From Lichina pygmaea (lineage: Eukaryota; Ascomycota; Lichinomycetes; Lichinales; Lichinaceae), in NCBI GenBank assembly GCA_963422465.1, contig OY730175.1, forward strand, positions 186,001-250,000: a stretch of 64,000 nucleotides of DNA. The letters run 5' to 3'. This document shows, piece after piece, positions 22,353 to 34,931 of this stretch (within the stretch, counting starts at the first letter, position 1; each line of letters starts with the position of its first letter). The translations under genes were made by a program, and so were the position numbers. The notes under the pieces were generated by a model that searched no databases, was not told where the DNA came from, and saw only the letters and a program-made list of their open reading frames with translations.

Positions 22353-22624
22353 CAGCTTGTGCAAGCACCTGACTGGGTTTGGCTGTATGTTATCTCACTT
22401 AGCAGTCATGTGACATGTACATACCAAGTCACATGATTATTAAGCAAGATTTATATAAGCAGGCCTTCCCCCAACACTGGTTGAGAGACCAGTTGTCAGT
22501 TTCTATCTATTGAATAATACTCTACAGACTTACTTGACAACATCTTCCAGGCATCTTTCAGTAGCTGCCTAGAGAACAGGCCTTCATCACAACTCTGTCC
22601 TGCTAAGACTCTAGCACTCTTACA
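22353..22624 (+). repeat. 5' LTR of LTR element 3 (left end degenerate)
   Basis: Closely matches 40356-40641 from CAGCTTGTGCAAGCACC to CTCTTACA; the first ~17 bases are replaced or diverged. It contains the TATA-like ATTTATATAAGC. Confidence 0.75.
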
Positions 22625-23151
22625 GTTCTGACAACTTTTTCCTTCAAGGAAGCAGCCCAGAGTGGTGATTTTGATCATGAAAATCTTTGTGATTATGACT
22701 GACCAGTAACAGAGTGTAACAACCTGCCACACAGCTACCTGCCAGAGTGCCAACATAGCTGCTGCTTGAAGCCTATCACACAATCATGATAGAAGTCTAT
22801 CACCAGATAATGGAAACTCTGCAGGTGAGTTGTCAGATAATAACAACATAGCTTCTGCAGAAAGGCCTGCAGGTTGCCTGGCAATCTGACTGTCACAAGA
22901 CAAGGTTGCTGGACTCTCAGGCACTTCAGGTGTCACTTTCAACATCCTTATACAGACTGCTACAAGTGGCTGTGCAGGTTGGGTAGATAAGGGCAAAGAC
23001 TGAGCAGCTGAGCCTGAGTCACCTGCAACACCTCACTTAGAGGAAGAGGTGCAGCTTAAGTGTGAGTGGCTTTGTGAGCTTAAGGCTAGACTTGAGGTTC
23101 TTCAAATAGACAAGAAGATCAACCACTTTCAGCAACATGTAGCTGAGGTCA
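22625..23151 (+). mobile_element. Remnant interior of LTR element 3
   Basis: About 530 bases after the LTR. The last part could encode a charged helical peptide (EWLCELKARLEVLQIDKK), as in some gag leaders, before a LINE interrupts it at 23152. The interior resumes only at 40313-40355, with a G-rich tract just before the right LTR. Almost all of gag-pol is absent. Confidence 0.5.
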
Positions 23152-24386
23152 AGACTCAAGCTACCCCAGAATCTGTACTGAAAAGCTGGGAGAATATTAA
23201 GAAAAACTCTTGTACTAATGAAGTCCAGTCCACCAAAACCCAGTCTCTCCCCACTGGTCTGACCAACAAGATTTTCCAGAAGCTGGAGAATATTAACAAG
23301 CAGCTAGACAAGCAAGAATCTAAGCCATCATATGCCCAGGCTGTTCAGAAACATATCCCAGCTCAAATCCCTCTAGCTCCAAGGATTCTGAAGGAAGTTC
23401 TTGTCCACCCTGGTAACCAGACACCTGATATAGCCAACAGGACTCACATCCAGCTTTTTCAAGCTCTCCAAGACAGACTCCCCAGTCTCTATAATAAACA
23501 AGTCAGAGCAGTGAGAAAACTTCCCTCAGAGGACATTCTTATTAACACTGAAACTCAAGAGACTAAGAGTTTTCTGGAGAAAGACTCTGCCTGGATATCA
23601 GCTATTTTTACCAAGGAAGCAACTATCCAACCCAAGAGATTCCCAGTGTTGATTCATGGAGTCAGAACCACAGACATCCAGCCAGAAAACCTGGAAAAAA
23701 CTTGCCAGACTATCCAGAACAGCAACCTATCCCTGAGCAAGCAAATCACTATTCTAAGAGCCTACTGGTCAAAGAAGGCTATAGCTCAAAAGAAACCAGT
23801 TACTTCACTCCACCTGGATCTGGCCACCCCTGAACAGGCCAATCTTCTAATTAAGAGTGGAGTAGTGCTGGGCCACAGATTGCATGAGGCAGAGTCTTTT
23901 CTGGCTAACACAGTGGTGGCACAATGCTTCAAGTGCTTTGGGTATGGACACCAAGCTCACCTGTGCAGGAATCAAGCTGTATGTGGTGCCTGTGGAGGCC
24001 AGCATGAAAGAAGAACCTGCCAAATCCCTGAGCAACTGCTAAAGCCAAAATGCAGCAACTGCAAAGGAGCTCACCCAGCCTGGGCTAGCACATGACCAGT
24101 ACGCCAAGAAGCAGTCAAGAAGGTAAGAGAGGCATGGATTTCCCACCCAGGGAAGTATGAGATCTCCACTACTACCACTGTCCCAGTCACACAGTCTCCA
24201 GTTACTTTCCCCTTCATACAGACTCTTCCAGGGGGAAAAAGACAGAAAACCACAGAGCTAACTAGAAGCTCAGAGAGACTCAGAGGAGAGTCTCCAGAAG
24301 TACAAATTCTGTCTACAAGATCAACAAACACAGGGGGAAAGCAGTCAGTCAACCCCTTCAAGATCTTTGAAGATGAAATATCTACA
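23152..24386 (+). pseudogene. LINE copy B ORF1, 5'-truncated
   Basis: Over 90% like copy A by eye, beginning at KTQATPESVLKSW. The zinc knuckles are present, but TGC to TGA at 24093-24095 ends the frame inside the third knuckle (AHPAWAST-stop). The ATG of the downstream ORF2 is changed to ATA, so both start coupling and ORF1 are lost. Confidence 0.82.
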
Positions 24387-27095
24387 TAAAGAATACAAAG
24401 TTCACACTTCTTCAATACAATGTGCAGAAAAGCCAATCAGTCCAAGAGCTACTTCTAGCAACCCCAACTCTTCAAGAAGTAGATATTATTGCACTTCAAG
24501 AACTCTGGAAGAATCCTCACCTTCAAACCAGCACCTCAACTGTTTTTTCTTCTTTTCTTTCTTTATATTCTCCAGAGATTAGTAGAACTCTTTTTCTTAT
24601 TAACAAAAACCTGAAACTGTCATCTCTCCACTCTACTTTCTGGAGTAAAGACTTTGTTTCTCTTGAAATTCATCTGGAAAATACCTCTACTTCTCTGTGG
24701 GTGTATAATCTATACTTCACTCCCTCAAGTCAAGAGAACTACCTACAAGCATCAGAAGCTCTTCTCTGTCTACTCCAAAATGCTTTACAAGCAAAAGGGC
24801 AGTATATTCTTACAGACTCAAATCTTTACCACCCTGAATAGTCAACAAAAAGAAGACTATATTCTGACACTGCACACAAGTTCCAAACTCTAATGAAAAA
24901 CTCAAATCTGGAGTTAGCTATTGCACCTTTTACACCCATAAGAGCTAGATCTCTTTCCCACAAACCCTGTTCACCTATTGATCTTTCCTTTATATCTTCT
25001 TCTTTTTCTAACTCTCTAATCTTTTCTAAAATTGCTTTGCAGTTCTTTCATGGGTCTGACCACAGACCTGTGCTAACTAGCCTGGACCTGGACTCACCAA
25101 GAAAAACCTGGAAGCCAGAAAGGAACTGGAAAACACTGGACACAAACCTGGCAAAACAAGAGTGTAATAATTTGCAGCTGCCCTTCCACTTTCAAGAAAA
25201 ACATGAAGTGGATGAGTACTTGGAATATCTTAACCACTTTCTCCAAGAAATAGCAGACAGATGCACAGAACTCCAGAAGCAATCTAGCCACTCAGTCCTC
25301 TAGTGGAACCAAGAGATCCAAACTAAAGTTAAGCAGGAAAGAAGAATAAGAAGACAAGTGCTCAGAGGACAGGCAAGCCAAGAAGAGCTAGAAGAAGTAA
25401 CTAAGCTCAAGAAGAAAGCTGTCAGAGAAAGCAAATAGAACACCTTCAGAAAACAAGTTCATGAGCTAGCCAGTTCCTCAAAATTCTGGAAGCTTGCAAA
25501 GTGGGGAAAATCAAAAGCTAACAAGACCCCTGATCTTTCTCTGGTCCCTGATCTGGAGACTCAAGAAGGACTAGCCAAAAGCTTTGAGGAGAAGACAAAA
25601 TCTTTCTCAGCTTAATTCTTTCCAGAAGCACATGTTCCAGAACCAAGTACAGAAAGTCACCAGAGTACCCCAGAGATCCAGCTTTCTCAGGAGGTTACCA
25701 CTGAAGAAGTGGAGCAAATTCTGAACAAGAAGAAACCTCTTACAGCAGAAGGAAAAGACAAGCTGCCAAATGGATTTCTGAAAGCTCTGGGTCCCAAGTT
25801 CTGCCAAGCTATAGCTGTTCTCACATCAACATGCTGGAGACTGGAATACTTTCCAGAGAGATTCAAGAATGCAAAAACAGTCTGTCTAAGAAAACCTGGC
25901 AAGAGAATCTATAACCAAGCTAAAGCCTGGTGCCCTATAGCTCTGCTAAACACAACTGGCAAGCTGATGGAAGCTATTACAGTAGCCAGACTAAGCAAGG
26001 TAGCAGAAGAGGCTAAACTCTTGCCAGAAATCCAGATGGGGTTTAGGAAAGACAGATCAACTGAATCAGCACTTTTCCTTCTAACTTCCCAAGTGGAAAA
26101 AGTCTGGAAAGAAGGCATGGTTGCATCTCTACTTTCTCTGGACATCTCAGGAGTATATAACAGAGTTCTCCCAGAGATTCTTCAAAAGATTCAGGAGAGA
26201 AAAGGAATCCCTCTCTGGCTAACTTCTTGGATCTTCTCTTTCTGTACCAGACATACTGTCACAGTTCTGGCCCAGTTGCATATCTGGCACAAGTCACGCA
26301 CCTTGCCGGGAAGTTCCATCTGCACTGTTGCCTGTTTGCTAGTCACGCACCTTGCCGGGAAGTTCCATCTGCACTGTTGCCTGTTTGCTAGTCACACACC
26401 TTGCCGGGAAGTTCCATCTGCACTGTTGCCTGTTTGCTCCGCTGTATCCCCTGCCTATAAGAACTTCTCCTGCTCCCCCAGCTTCTTCTCTTCTTCTTTT
26501 CTCTTTTCCTTCCTTGTCTTTCGTCTTGTACATCAATCCAAGTCTCAAGTCTCAAGCCAAGTCAGGTCAAGGTTACTGGATCAGTTAGGCTTGAGTTCTG
26601 CTCTGCCATTGCCTTGTCACACATACCACCACCCTAGTTTTTGATGACTCTGAGTCCTCTTCTATTCCTATTCACTGTGGAGTCCCCCAAGGTTCCCCTT
26701 TGTCTCCTATTCTTTTTCTATTCTATATTTCTGAACTTCATGAGACTGTACATTCTCCTACTACTGGTGTTTCTGCTCTGGGATTTGCAGATAATACAAA
26801 TCTGCTTGCATTTGGACACTCTCTTAAAAGTAACCTTCTGAAGTTGAAGAATACACATCTTAAATATCTATCTTGGGCTGCAAGACATGGAATAGTCTTC
26901 TCTTCTGAGAAATATAAAATACTTTATTTTTCCAGAAGAAGATCAGACAATCTGCAGCTCAAGCTTAGACTTGGGAATGTGATTCTAAAACCAAAAGAAG
27001 AAGTGTGACTATTGGGAGTGTACCTGGATGCCAAACTCCACTGGCACAAACACCAGAGAATTATTCTTCAAAAAGTACAAAAAGCACTATCTTCT
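24387..27095 (+). pseudogene. LINE copy B ORF2, amino and RT part, interrupted
   Basis: Collinear with copy A ORF2 from its start through IILQKVQKALSS. Visible damage includes the lost ATG, stops near 24840, 25302, 25437 and 25613, a one-base loss near 24820, TGA at 27006, and FADD changed to FADN. The solo LTR at 26257-26621 (TSD CATAC) splits it. Gypsy element 2 follows at 27096. Confidence 0.82.
26257..26621 (+). mobile_element. Solo LTR of the Gypsy-1 family (copy L2), TSD CATAC
   Basis: 365 bases, TGTCAC...GTCACA, flanked by CATAC at 26252-26256 and 26622-26626. It holds three tandem copies of a 49-base unit (starting AGTCACGCACCTTGCCGGG) where copy L1 has one; this accounts exactly for the 98-base length difference. 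Confidence 0.92.
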
Positions 27096-27650
27096 TGTTA
27101 CAACCCAGGGATGGGAGCCACTCATTTATAGGCAATCAGGCCGCGGGCCAGGCAAGAGGACACCATGGAAGTCAAGTGACCAACCAACAAGGGGTCACGT
27201 GACTGTCGAGACACACGGGAGTCTCGACGCATGATGCATGAAGCATCAAGACAATCTCACCAGTCTTGACGCATGATGCATGAAGCATCAAGACAATCTC
27301 ACCAGTCTTGACGCAGGGTGCATAACATGGTGGGACCATCAAGACAATCTCACCTGTCTTGACGTCAAGACTGTTGAGACAATCTCGATTGTCTCAACAG
27401 GCCAGCACTATATAGTCTGGTGATAGTTCCCTTATGGAATGATCATCTTCAACTCATGTTGTGATCCAGACAACTAGATCTACTTCAATACAATCCTTTG
27501 TACAAAGCCATTGATCAGGTGTCACCACCACCACGTTCCACCAAACCCCTTCGCACTCCTTGACACTCCTCTCCTGCGAGAACCAACCTGCCTTCTACCT
27601 CTCACCCTAATCCTATACTCAGATAGGACAGTACAGTACAGACCGCAACA
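27096..27650 (+). repeat. 5' LTR of Gypsy element 2
   Basis: 555 bases with two copies of the 44-base tandem unit (GCATGATGCATGAAGCATC core). It contains CACTATATAGTC as a likely TATA region. PBS-like CTTTGAAGACC follows. Confidence 0.88.
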
Positions 27651-27668
27651 CTTTGAAGACCCTCAAGG

Positions 27669-28495
27669 ATGAGTACCTCAGGAGCAACCAACCCCAACTT
27701 CCCAGATGGAAAGATTAGCGTCGCCAAGCCAGACCTGTTCTACGGTGAAAGAAACAAGGTTGATGACTGGCTCATGCAACTCCAAGTCTACTTTCAATTC
27801 CAACCAGAGACAAAGCTGCCTAAGGAAAAGTGGCCCCTCTTTGCAACCACTTACATGAGAGGCAATGCTTATTGATGGATCAAACCCTACGTCAACAAAC
27901 ATCTCTCAGGGAACGGAGACCACGACAGCACAACAGAATAGATGACAAAATGGACACGATTCAAGGATAAGATCAAAAGGATCCTTGGACCATCTAACAA
28001 AGATAAAGTGGCTATACGAATGATCCAGCACATCAAACAACAACACTCAGCCGCAGAGTACACCACGCAGTTCAAACAATACTCAGTACTGACTGACTGG
28101 GACAACAACGCCCTGATAGTCATGTACCGACGTGGACTCAAGGAAAACATGAAGGATGAAATCACCTTTGACAGACAAGCAGTCGACACACTGGACAAAC
28201 TCATCGCACAAGCAATCAACATTGATGACAAACTATTCAAGCGAGTGATGGAGAAACACCACGACAGAGGATACAGCCACCCCGCATGGCATGTGAGCAA
28301 CCACTACAAGCTGCCTAACAAGGTACTGCCACATGATCCATATGGCTATGCACCCATGGAACTGGATGCAGTCCACCACAAGGGAAGGTTCACAAAGGGA
28401 AGGAACAACAAAAAGAGGAAAGCACTGAAGTGCTATGCCTGTGGCAAGCTAGGCCACATAGCGAAAGACTGTCGCTCAAAGAACAAGGTGCACTG
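27669..28495 (+). pseudogene. Gypsy element 2 gag
   Basis: Starts MSTSGATNPNFPDG. It reads through a capsid-like helical region (PDLFYGERNKVDDWLMQLQVYF, then RMIQHIKQQHSAAEYTTQFKQY) to a CCHC knuckle CYACGKLGHIAKDC near 28433-28474. In-frame stops at about 27873 (TGA) and 27940 (TAG) fall where Trp is expected, so capsid is not made. Confidence 0.8.
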
Positions 28496-28794
28496 ACAGC
28501 AACTTAATACACTTGACAGAGACTGGAATGTCATCAAGCCAGAGGACCCACCAGGAGAGGCTCAGCTATCCCTTGAACAATAGGACAACTACGATCAGAC
28601 ATTGGAAGCAGCCCACCAACTGGCAACATCAGGAGGTAAGGACCTACCAGAACTAACAGGTCAGGACAAGGGACAGGAGCCCTTAACCACCTCTGATAGG
28701 GACTGAGACAAACCCACGTCTATCAAAGAAGAAATACCACGAGGAAGCTATACTTACAGTATAGACCCACGAAATCTACAGCACAGCGAACTAC

Positions 28795-29168
28795 AGTGGA
28801 GGTTTTGCACAAAGCACTACTGCACCTACCACGAACAACTACGAAGGTACGGAGGACATTCACCCTACCACACCACCTGCCACAAACATTGGGTCAATTG
28901 TGAGAAGGATGTGTGTGAGATCCACCTTTGGGACAAACGCCAACACACTGCATTCCCCGGGCACACACATGATTGGCACGAACACCTCATGTTCCTACAG
29001 CAAGGCAACAACCACAACTGCTATGTCAACAATTGGCAGTACTGCCTCAAGCCTGGATGTGACAAGCATCAGCAAGACAAATTCATGAACAGATTCCTCA
29101 GGACTGATGGGAATGGCTGGACCCATTGCCCAGTCAGTGGAAAGACACTTCAATCAGGAAAAGACTGA
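28795..29168 (+). pseudogene. Cys/His-rich segment between gag and protease (Gypsy element 2)
   Basis: An open stretch of about 124 residues with at least nine Cys and some twenty His, in patterns such as FCTKHYCTYH, HTTCHKHWVNCEKDVCEIH and CYVNNWQYCLKPGCDKH. It lies between the gag CCHC knuckle and the protease, where most Gypsy elements have only a short linker. It probably binds zinc; its function is unknown. It ends in a stop at 29166-29168. Confidence 0.6.
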
Positions 29169-29229
29169 ACTCCCTTGTCAAGGGGTGACATCGGGAGCTC
29201 AACAACATGACCCCTAGCAACGCAAAGCA

Positions 29230-32200
29230 CCTGTGATTGCCTGTGTCACTACACGCCAACACGCCAGTACGGACATACGCACTTGTTGACTCTGGAGCCA
29301 GTGGAAACTACATTTCAAGACAACTTTACAACACCCTCAGCACTGGAAGGAGACGCAAGCAGCAGCCCTATCAGCTCACGATGGCAAATGGACAGACAGA
29401 GCTAGTCTGCCATGAGACACAGCCAATGGAAATAGTTACCGGACACCATGCTGAAAGGATCCACCTTGATATTGTCGAGTTGGCCACTCAGGATATCTAT
29501 TTGGGGATGCCTTGGCTAAAGAAGCACAACCCAGTTGTTAACTGGAAGACAGAAGTACTCATGTTTAGGAACTGTACTAACAACGCAGCTCGGACCTGTT
29601 ACCAGCCGCAGAAGGCGTGGACAGATGAGGGAAGGAGTCCTCAGTGGAACCTCACTGACAGAAAGGATGACTCTCAAGAGAAGAGGTCTGCCTTGACAGG
29701 CACACCCCGGAACCAGGTGGCCAAACAGTCAGAGATGAAGAGAGAGGAAGTTGTTAACCCTCTGGAGATCCCTGAAGAGTACCGACCTGGGTATGATAAC
29801 CTCTTTCAGGAAGAGACAACGACAGCAGTGTTGCCTAAGCACCAACCTTGGGATCATGAGATCAAGTTGCAACCAGGGACAGAGCCAGGATTTGGACTAA
29901 TTTACCAGTTATCAGAGAAAGAGCTCCAAGTACTTCACGAGTACCTGGAGGAAAACCTGAAAAAGGGTTTCATTCGAGAATCTCAATCACCAGCAGGATA
30001 CCCGATACTATTTGCACCAAAGAAAGACAGAAGTCTTCGACTTTGTGTGGATTACAGGAAACTCAACAATATTACCATCAAGAATTGATATCCACTGCCA
30101 AATGCGAACGAATTGCGAGACAGGATCAGCCAAGCTACAATCTTTACCAAGCTGGACTTGAAAGGAGCATACAACCTGATACGTATGAAAGAAGGAGAAG
30201 AATGGAAGACAGCCTTCAGAACCTGATACAGACACTACGAGTATCTGGTTATGCCATTCGGACTCACAAACACACCAGCAACATGTCAAGCATTGATCAA
30301 CAACATCATCAGAGCACACCTGGACCAAACAGCTATCACCTACCTGGACAACATTCTTGTCTACTCGAACACGCAACAAGAACATACCAAACATGTGAAG
30401 GATGTTCTACGATGCCTACAAGAGGCAGGGCTCAAGCTCAACCTGAAGAAATACAAGTTTAACAAACCGGAAGTTGAATTCCTCAGATACATCATAGGGA
30501 TCGAAGAGATCAAGATTGACCCTGAGAAAATCAAAGTGATTCAGCAATGGCCAACACCGACATCAGTTAAGGAAGTACAAGCCTTCCTAGGATTTGCCAA
30601 CTTCAACTGATAGTTCATCAAGAACTACTCACAGATGGCAACACCACTGACGGAACTCACGAAGAAGGACGTGGAGTACTGGTGGACGGAGAGATAACAA
30701 AAAGTATTCCAACAGCTCAAGAACACTTGCGCCAAGGAACCAGTTCTTCTCAACTTCAAGACAGGCCAACCGACACGAATCAAGACAGACACTTCAGATC
30801 AGGCAGTGGGAGCATGTCTATGCCAACAGGCAGACAGCAAGTGGCACCCAGTTGCCTACTACTCACAAAAAATGACACAAGCAGAACAAAACTATGATAT
30901 CCACAATAAAGAGCTACTGGCAGTCGTCAACGCACTCGAACACTGGAGAGTGTACGCGGAAAGCAGTTCTGAACTCACTATTCTCACAGACCACAAGAAT
31001 CTGACAATGTTCACGACAACCAAGAAGCTGAACAGACAGCAAGTCAGATAGGCTGAACTCCTAGGGCAACACAAGTTCAAGATCTTGTACACCCCTGGAC
31101 AAGACAATGGGAGAGCAGACACACTAAGCCGACGAAAAAACCACATGGAGGATGATGAACACCAAGGAACAATCTTACAGCAGGACCAGCAAGGAAACCT
31201 GGTGCCTCAACCACAGATCAACAAGCTCACGGCAGAAGATACTAAAGAACTAATAAGGAACTACCATGATAACCCAGCACACAGTCACCCAGGAATCTCC
31301 AAGACCACAGACCTTATCCAACAGGCAGGGAACAATGTCATTAACCTCTGACAACATGTCACAAACTACATCAGCAAGTGTCTACTATGCCAGAAAAACA
31401 AACATGGAAGACATAAGCCATACAGAGAAGGACACCCGAACACAATACCGAAAGGCCCGTGGGAAGACATGTCAATGGACTTCATCACAAAGCTACCCAA
31501 GTCCAAAGACCCAGTCACAGGAATCACCTACAACTTGATTATGGTGATAGTGGACAGATTCACAAAATATCTAATAGCGGTACCATTCAAGGAAACCCAC
31601 ACAGCAGAACAGTTGGGACACCTCTTACTGGATAGATTAGTCAGAGACCACAGAGTTCCGATCACGATCATTACAGACAGAGATAAACTCTTCACATCCA
31701 ACTACTGGAAGACAATCAGTGCAGCCATGGGAACAAAACCCAAAATGTCTACAGCCTATCATCCACGAACCGACAGCCAGACAGAGCGAGCGAACCAAGT
31801 CCTGGAGACTTACTTATGGCATTACATCAACAAGACCCACAGCAATTGGGCACAGTTATTACCGGTGGCACAGCTGGCAATCAACCAGCACAGATCAGAC
31901 TCAACAAAGGAATCACCATTTTTTGCCAATTTTGGACAACATGCGAACATCGGGATGCCAAGCAGAGCTTCACCAAACACAGAGAAAGCACTCCAACACA
32001 ACAAGCTCCTACGACAAACGCACACGATGATGAGGCACTACCTTCAAGAGACCTCAGAAAGAATACAACGTCAAATGGACAAGAAATCAAAAATGGCACC
32101 TCAGCTAAAGAAGGGGGATAAAGTCTACCTCCTCACAAGAAATTGGAAAACGAAGAAACCAAGAACAAAGAAACTGGACCATGTCAAGGTCAGACTATTT

Positions 32201-32500
32201 TCAGTCGAAGAAAAAGCCGGACCAGTCAACATCAGACTGCGACTACTGAGAGACGCTTGGGTACACCCAAACTTTCATATCTCAATGATCGAATTAGCCG
32301 ACCAGAGCACACCCTTGCAGGAAACATTTCATTACCAACCAGAGGAAGAACAGGAATTCAAGGTCGAACAGATCCTGAAGAGAAAAGGTCAGCGATACCT
32401 TGTCAAGTGGAAAGACTACCCAGACTCGGAAAATACCTGGGAGCCACTCAGGAACCTCACAAACTGCCAGCTCCTCCTGCAGCAGTTCTGGCAGGAGTAG
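29230..32500 (+). pseudogene. Gypsy element 2 pol: protease, RT, RNase H, integrase, chromodomain
   Basis: Protease: YALVDSGASGNYIS (active DSGA) near 29278. RT: LRLCVDYRKLNN, LVMPFGLTNTPAT, and YLDNILVY where YVDD is expected. RNase H: IKTDTSDQAVGACL and HNKELLAVVNALEHWR. Integrase: H-H-C-C zinc finger ending CLLCQKNK, then the DDE core with MDFITKLPKS, TDRDKLFTSNYW and the Glu in DSQTERANQ. Chromodomain near 32350-32490: VEQILKRKGQRYLVKWKDYPDSENTWEP, expected to steer integration to heterochromatin marks. Stops at 30086, 30226, 30608, 30697 and 31351 and frame changes inactivate it. The integrase-chromodomain part (31469-32500) is still open. Confidence 0.88.
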
Positions 32501-32992
32501 GACTGAACAGCTCGGCCTGCAGCGTGGACGCATCAATGACTGTCACTGACAAGTCTTCACCATCCACCTCTATTTCAGCAACAAGGCACTGGAGCTTCTT
32601 CTTTGCTTGACCCTCAGCACCCTCAAGAACCTTTCGCTTTCAGGACACACGAGCCTGCAGCTCAGCAAGCTGCTCAACAAGAGCATCCCGCTTGGCCTCA
32701 TCAACAGCCAAATCCTCGTGAAGGTTATCCTGAGTCATGTTCAGTGACTCCCAAGAAAGTGACACACAGGACTTTCCCTGATGAGTGCACTCAGCGCACT
32801 TCAACTTATCATTGTTGTCAGACATTCAGAAGCAGGGCTTGTGGTTCAAAACACAGAAGTCACACGGAGCAAGTGACACAAAGTTATGATCACAGATCTG
32901 GGCTGCCAGTTGGTTTCAGTAAGCAGAGGCACATGATTTTGCAGACATACTCAAGAATTCATCGGGACGATGAATGAAGGAGAGGAGGGTAG

Positions 32993-33591
32993 TGTTACAA
33001 CCCAGAGATGGGAGCCACTCATTTATAGGCAATCAGGCCGCGGGCCAGGTAAGAGGACACCATGGAAGTCAAGTGACCAACCAACAAGGGGTCACGTGAC
33101 TGTCGAGACACACACAGGAGTCTTGACACATGATGCATGAAGCATCAAGACAATCTCACCAGTCTTGACACATGATGCATGAAGCATTGAGACAATCTCA
33201 CCAGTCTTGACACATGATGCATGAAGTATCAAGACAATCTCACCAGTCTTGACGCAGGGTGCATAACATAGTGGGACTGTCAAGACAATCTCACCCGTCT
33301 CGACGTCAAGACTGTCAAGACAATCTTGATTGTCTTGACAGGCCAGCACTATATAGTCTGGTGATAGTTCCCTTATGGAACAATCGTCTTCAACTCATGT
33401 TGTGATCCAGACAACTAGATCTACTTTAATACAATCCTTTGTACAAAGCTATTGATCAGGTGTCACCACCACCACGTTCCACCAAACCCCTTCGCACTCC
33501 TTGACACTCCTCTCCTGCGAGAACCAACCTGCCTTCCACCTCTCGCCCTAATCCTATACTCAGATAGGACAGTATGGTACAGACTGCAACA
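32993..33591 (+). repeat. 3' LTR of Gypsy element 2
   Basis: 599 bases with three copies of the 44-base unit, which explains the 44-base excess over the 5' LTR. Preceded by purine tract GAAGGAGAGGAGGGTAG. Confidence 0.88.
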
Positions 33592-33596
33592 CTTCT

Positions 33597-33938
33597 CTTT
33601 CTAGAACCTCTTACTCTACCTGGGGCTTTCCAGTTCTCACAGCACGCCTTGTGTACACTACAATACTCAGATCTGTACTGAGCTATGCAGTGGGAATTTG
33701 GTTCAACCCACTCAGAAAATCCTCTAATATTTCCTCTCTTATCATATTCCAAAACAAATGTCTGAGACTTATTGGGGGTGCTTTCAAAGCCACTCCTTTT
33801 TTTCTATTAGAGAGTGAGCTTTTTCTTTTACCCCTAGATCTCTATTTTAAATTTCACACAGCTTGTTTTCTATCTTCTATCCAAACCTCCTCTCTGAAAG
33901 ACTTTCTTGACAGTAACTTTTCTACTATTTCTTCCTAT
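33597..33938 (+). pseudogene. LINE copy B ORF2, middle segment
   Basis: Continues exactly where 27095 stopped (SRTSYSTWGFPVLTARLVY) and ends at FSTISSY, where minus-strand LINE D starts. Confidence 0.82.
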
Positions 33939-34596
33939 TTTTATTTTATTTTATTTTATTTTATTCTTACTCTGATTTGGCTGGTGAGCCATGCAGAACT
34001 TCTAGATACATACTTTTTTTCCCAGAAAACCTTTGAAGGAATAAAAACTGAGACTTGGGTAAGTCTAGGGAATTATCTGGGAGAATATGCAGTGTCTGGA
34101 GAAAATAAAATCACAGAGATGATAGGTTTTCTGGTAAGAGTTGGTGTGCTAAGTTAAACTGGTCTAGTCTTTTCAAAGACATAAACCAGAGAAGAAATTC
34201 TTTAAGCACTTTAGGCTTTTGAAGTAAAGTAGAGAAATTGTAGGAAAGAAAAGTGGCTTGCTGTCTTTGAGTAAGAAACTTGTTACAAGAGAAAGTGATA
34301 TGTTGAGCAGTCTCTTCTCCAAAACCACAGGAACATAGAGGGGATTGGAAGTCTGGAACATTTGCTCTGAAAAGAAAGCTGGCTAGTCCTATCCTTGCTG
34401 ATAGAATCTGCAAGTAAAGACTAGCTTCAGCTTTTCTCAAGTCTTTGAAAACTTTGAGATTTTTCCTTTGGGGTAGTCTGCAAAATAGCTCCCAGACTGG
34501 AGAACACTTCTGTCTGTTTGCCTGCCATCTGGCTTCCCACTCTTTCTGAAACACTTCTTGAAATTGTTTCTTAGAGTAATCTTGGTTAGTGATTAG
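33939..34596 (-). mobile_element. 5'-truncated LINE (family 1, copy D)
   Basis: The 3' tail (TTTTATTTTATTTTATT) lies at 33939-33966. The minus strand encodes the last ~140 residues of ORF2, from TNQDYSKKQFQEVFQ to NLSSL, without stops. The zinc knuckle keeps His (CGFGEETAQHITFSC). Close to copy E. Confidence 0.85.
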
Positions 34597-34873
34597 TGTC
34601 ACAGTTCTGGCCCAGTTGCACATGTGGCACAAGTCACGCACCTTGCCGGGAAGTTCCATCTGCACTGTTGCCTGTTTGCTCCGCTGTTGCCTGATCCCCT
34701 GCCTATAAGAACTTCTCCTGCTCCCCCAGCTTCTTCTCTTCTTCTTTTCTCTTTTTCTTCCTTCCTTGTCTTTTGTCTTGTACATCAATCCAAGTCTCAA
34801 GTCTCAAGCCAAGTCAGGTCAAGGTTACTGAATCAGTTAGGCTTGAGTTCTGCTCTGCCATTGCCTTGTCACA
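34597..34873 (+). repeat. 5' LTR of Gypsy element 1 (copy L3)
   Basis: 277 bases with one copy of the 49-base unit plus a short CCGCTGTTGCCTG duplication. CCTATAAGAAC may be its TATA region. Confidence 0.85.
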
Positions 34874-34931
34874 CTACGAAAGACCTACCCAACCATAACA
34901 CACTTCACCAAGCCATGTTCACGTCCTTGTC

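Larger units (their letters stand above)
27096..33591 (+). mobile_element. Ty3/Gypsy chromodomain retrotransposon (element 2), TSD CTTCT
   Basis: LTRs at 27096-27650 (555 bases) and 32993-33591 (599 bases) begin TGTTACA or TGTTAC and end CAACA. CTTCT flanks both sides (27091-27095 and 33592-33596). Order inside is gag, a Cys/His-rich segment, protease, RT, RNase H, integrase, chromodomain, which is the chromovirus order of Metaviridae. Several stops, many at expected Arg (CGA to TGA), Gln (CAG to TAG) and Trp codons, disable it. It lies inside LINE copy B ORF2. Confidence 0.92.

Noticed and set aside
24071-24436. Antisense frames repeated over LINE ORF1 copies
   Set aside because: The same shadow appears opposite ORF1 in copy A; it only mirrors the sense coding sequence.
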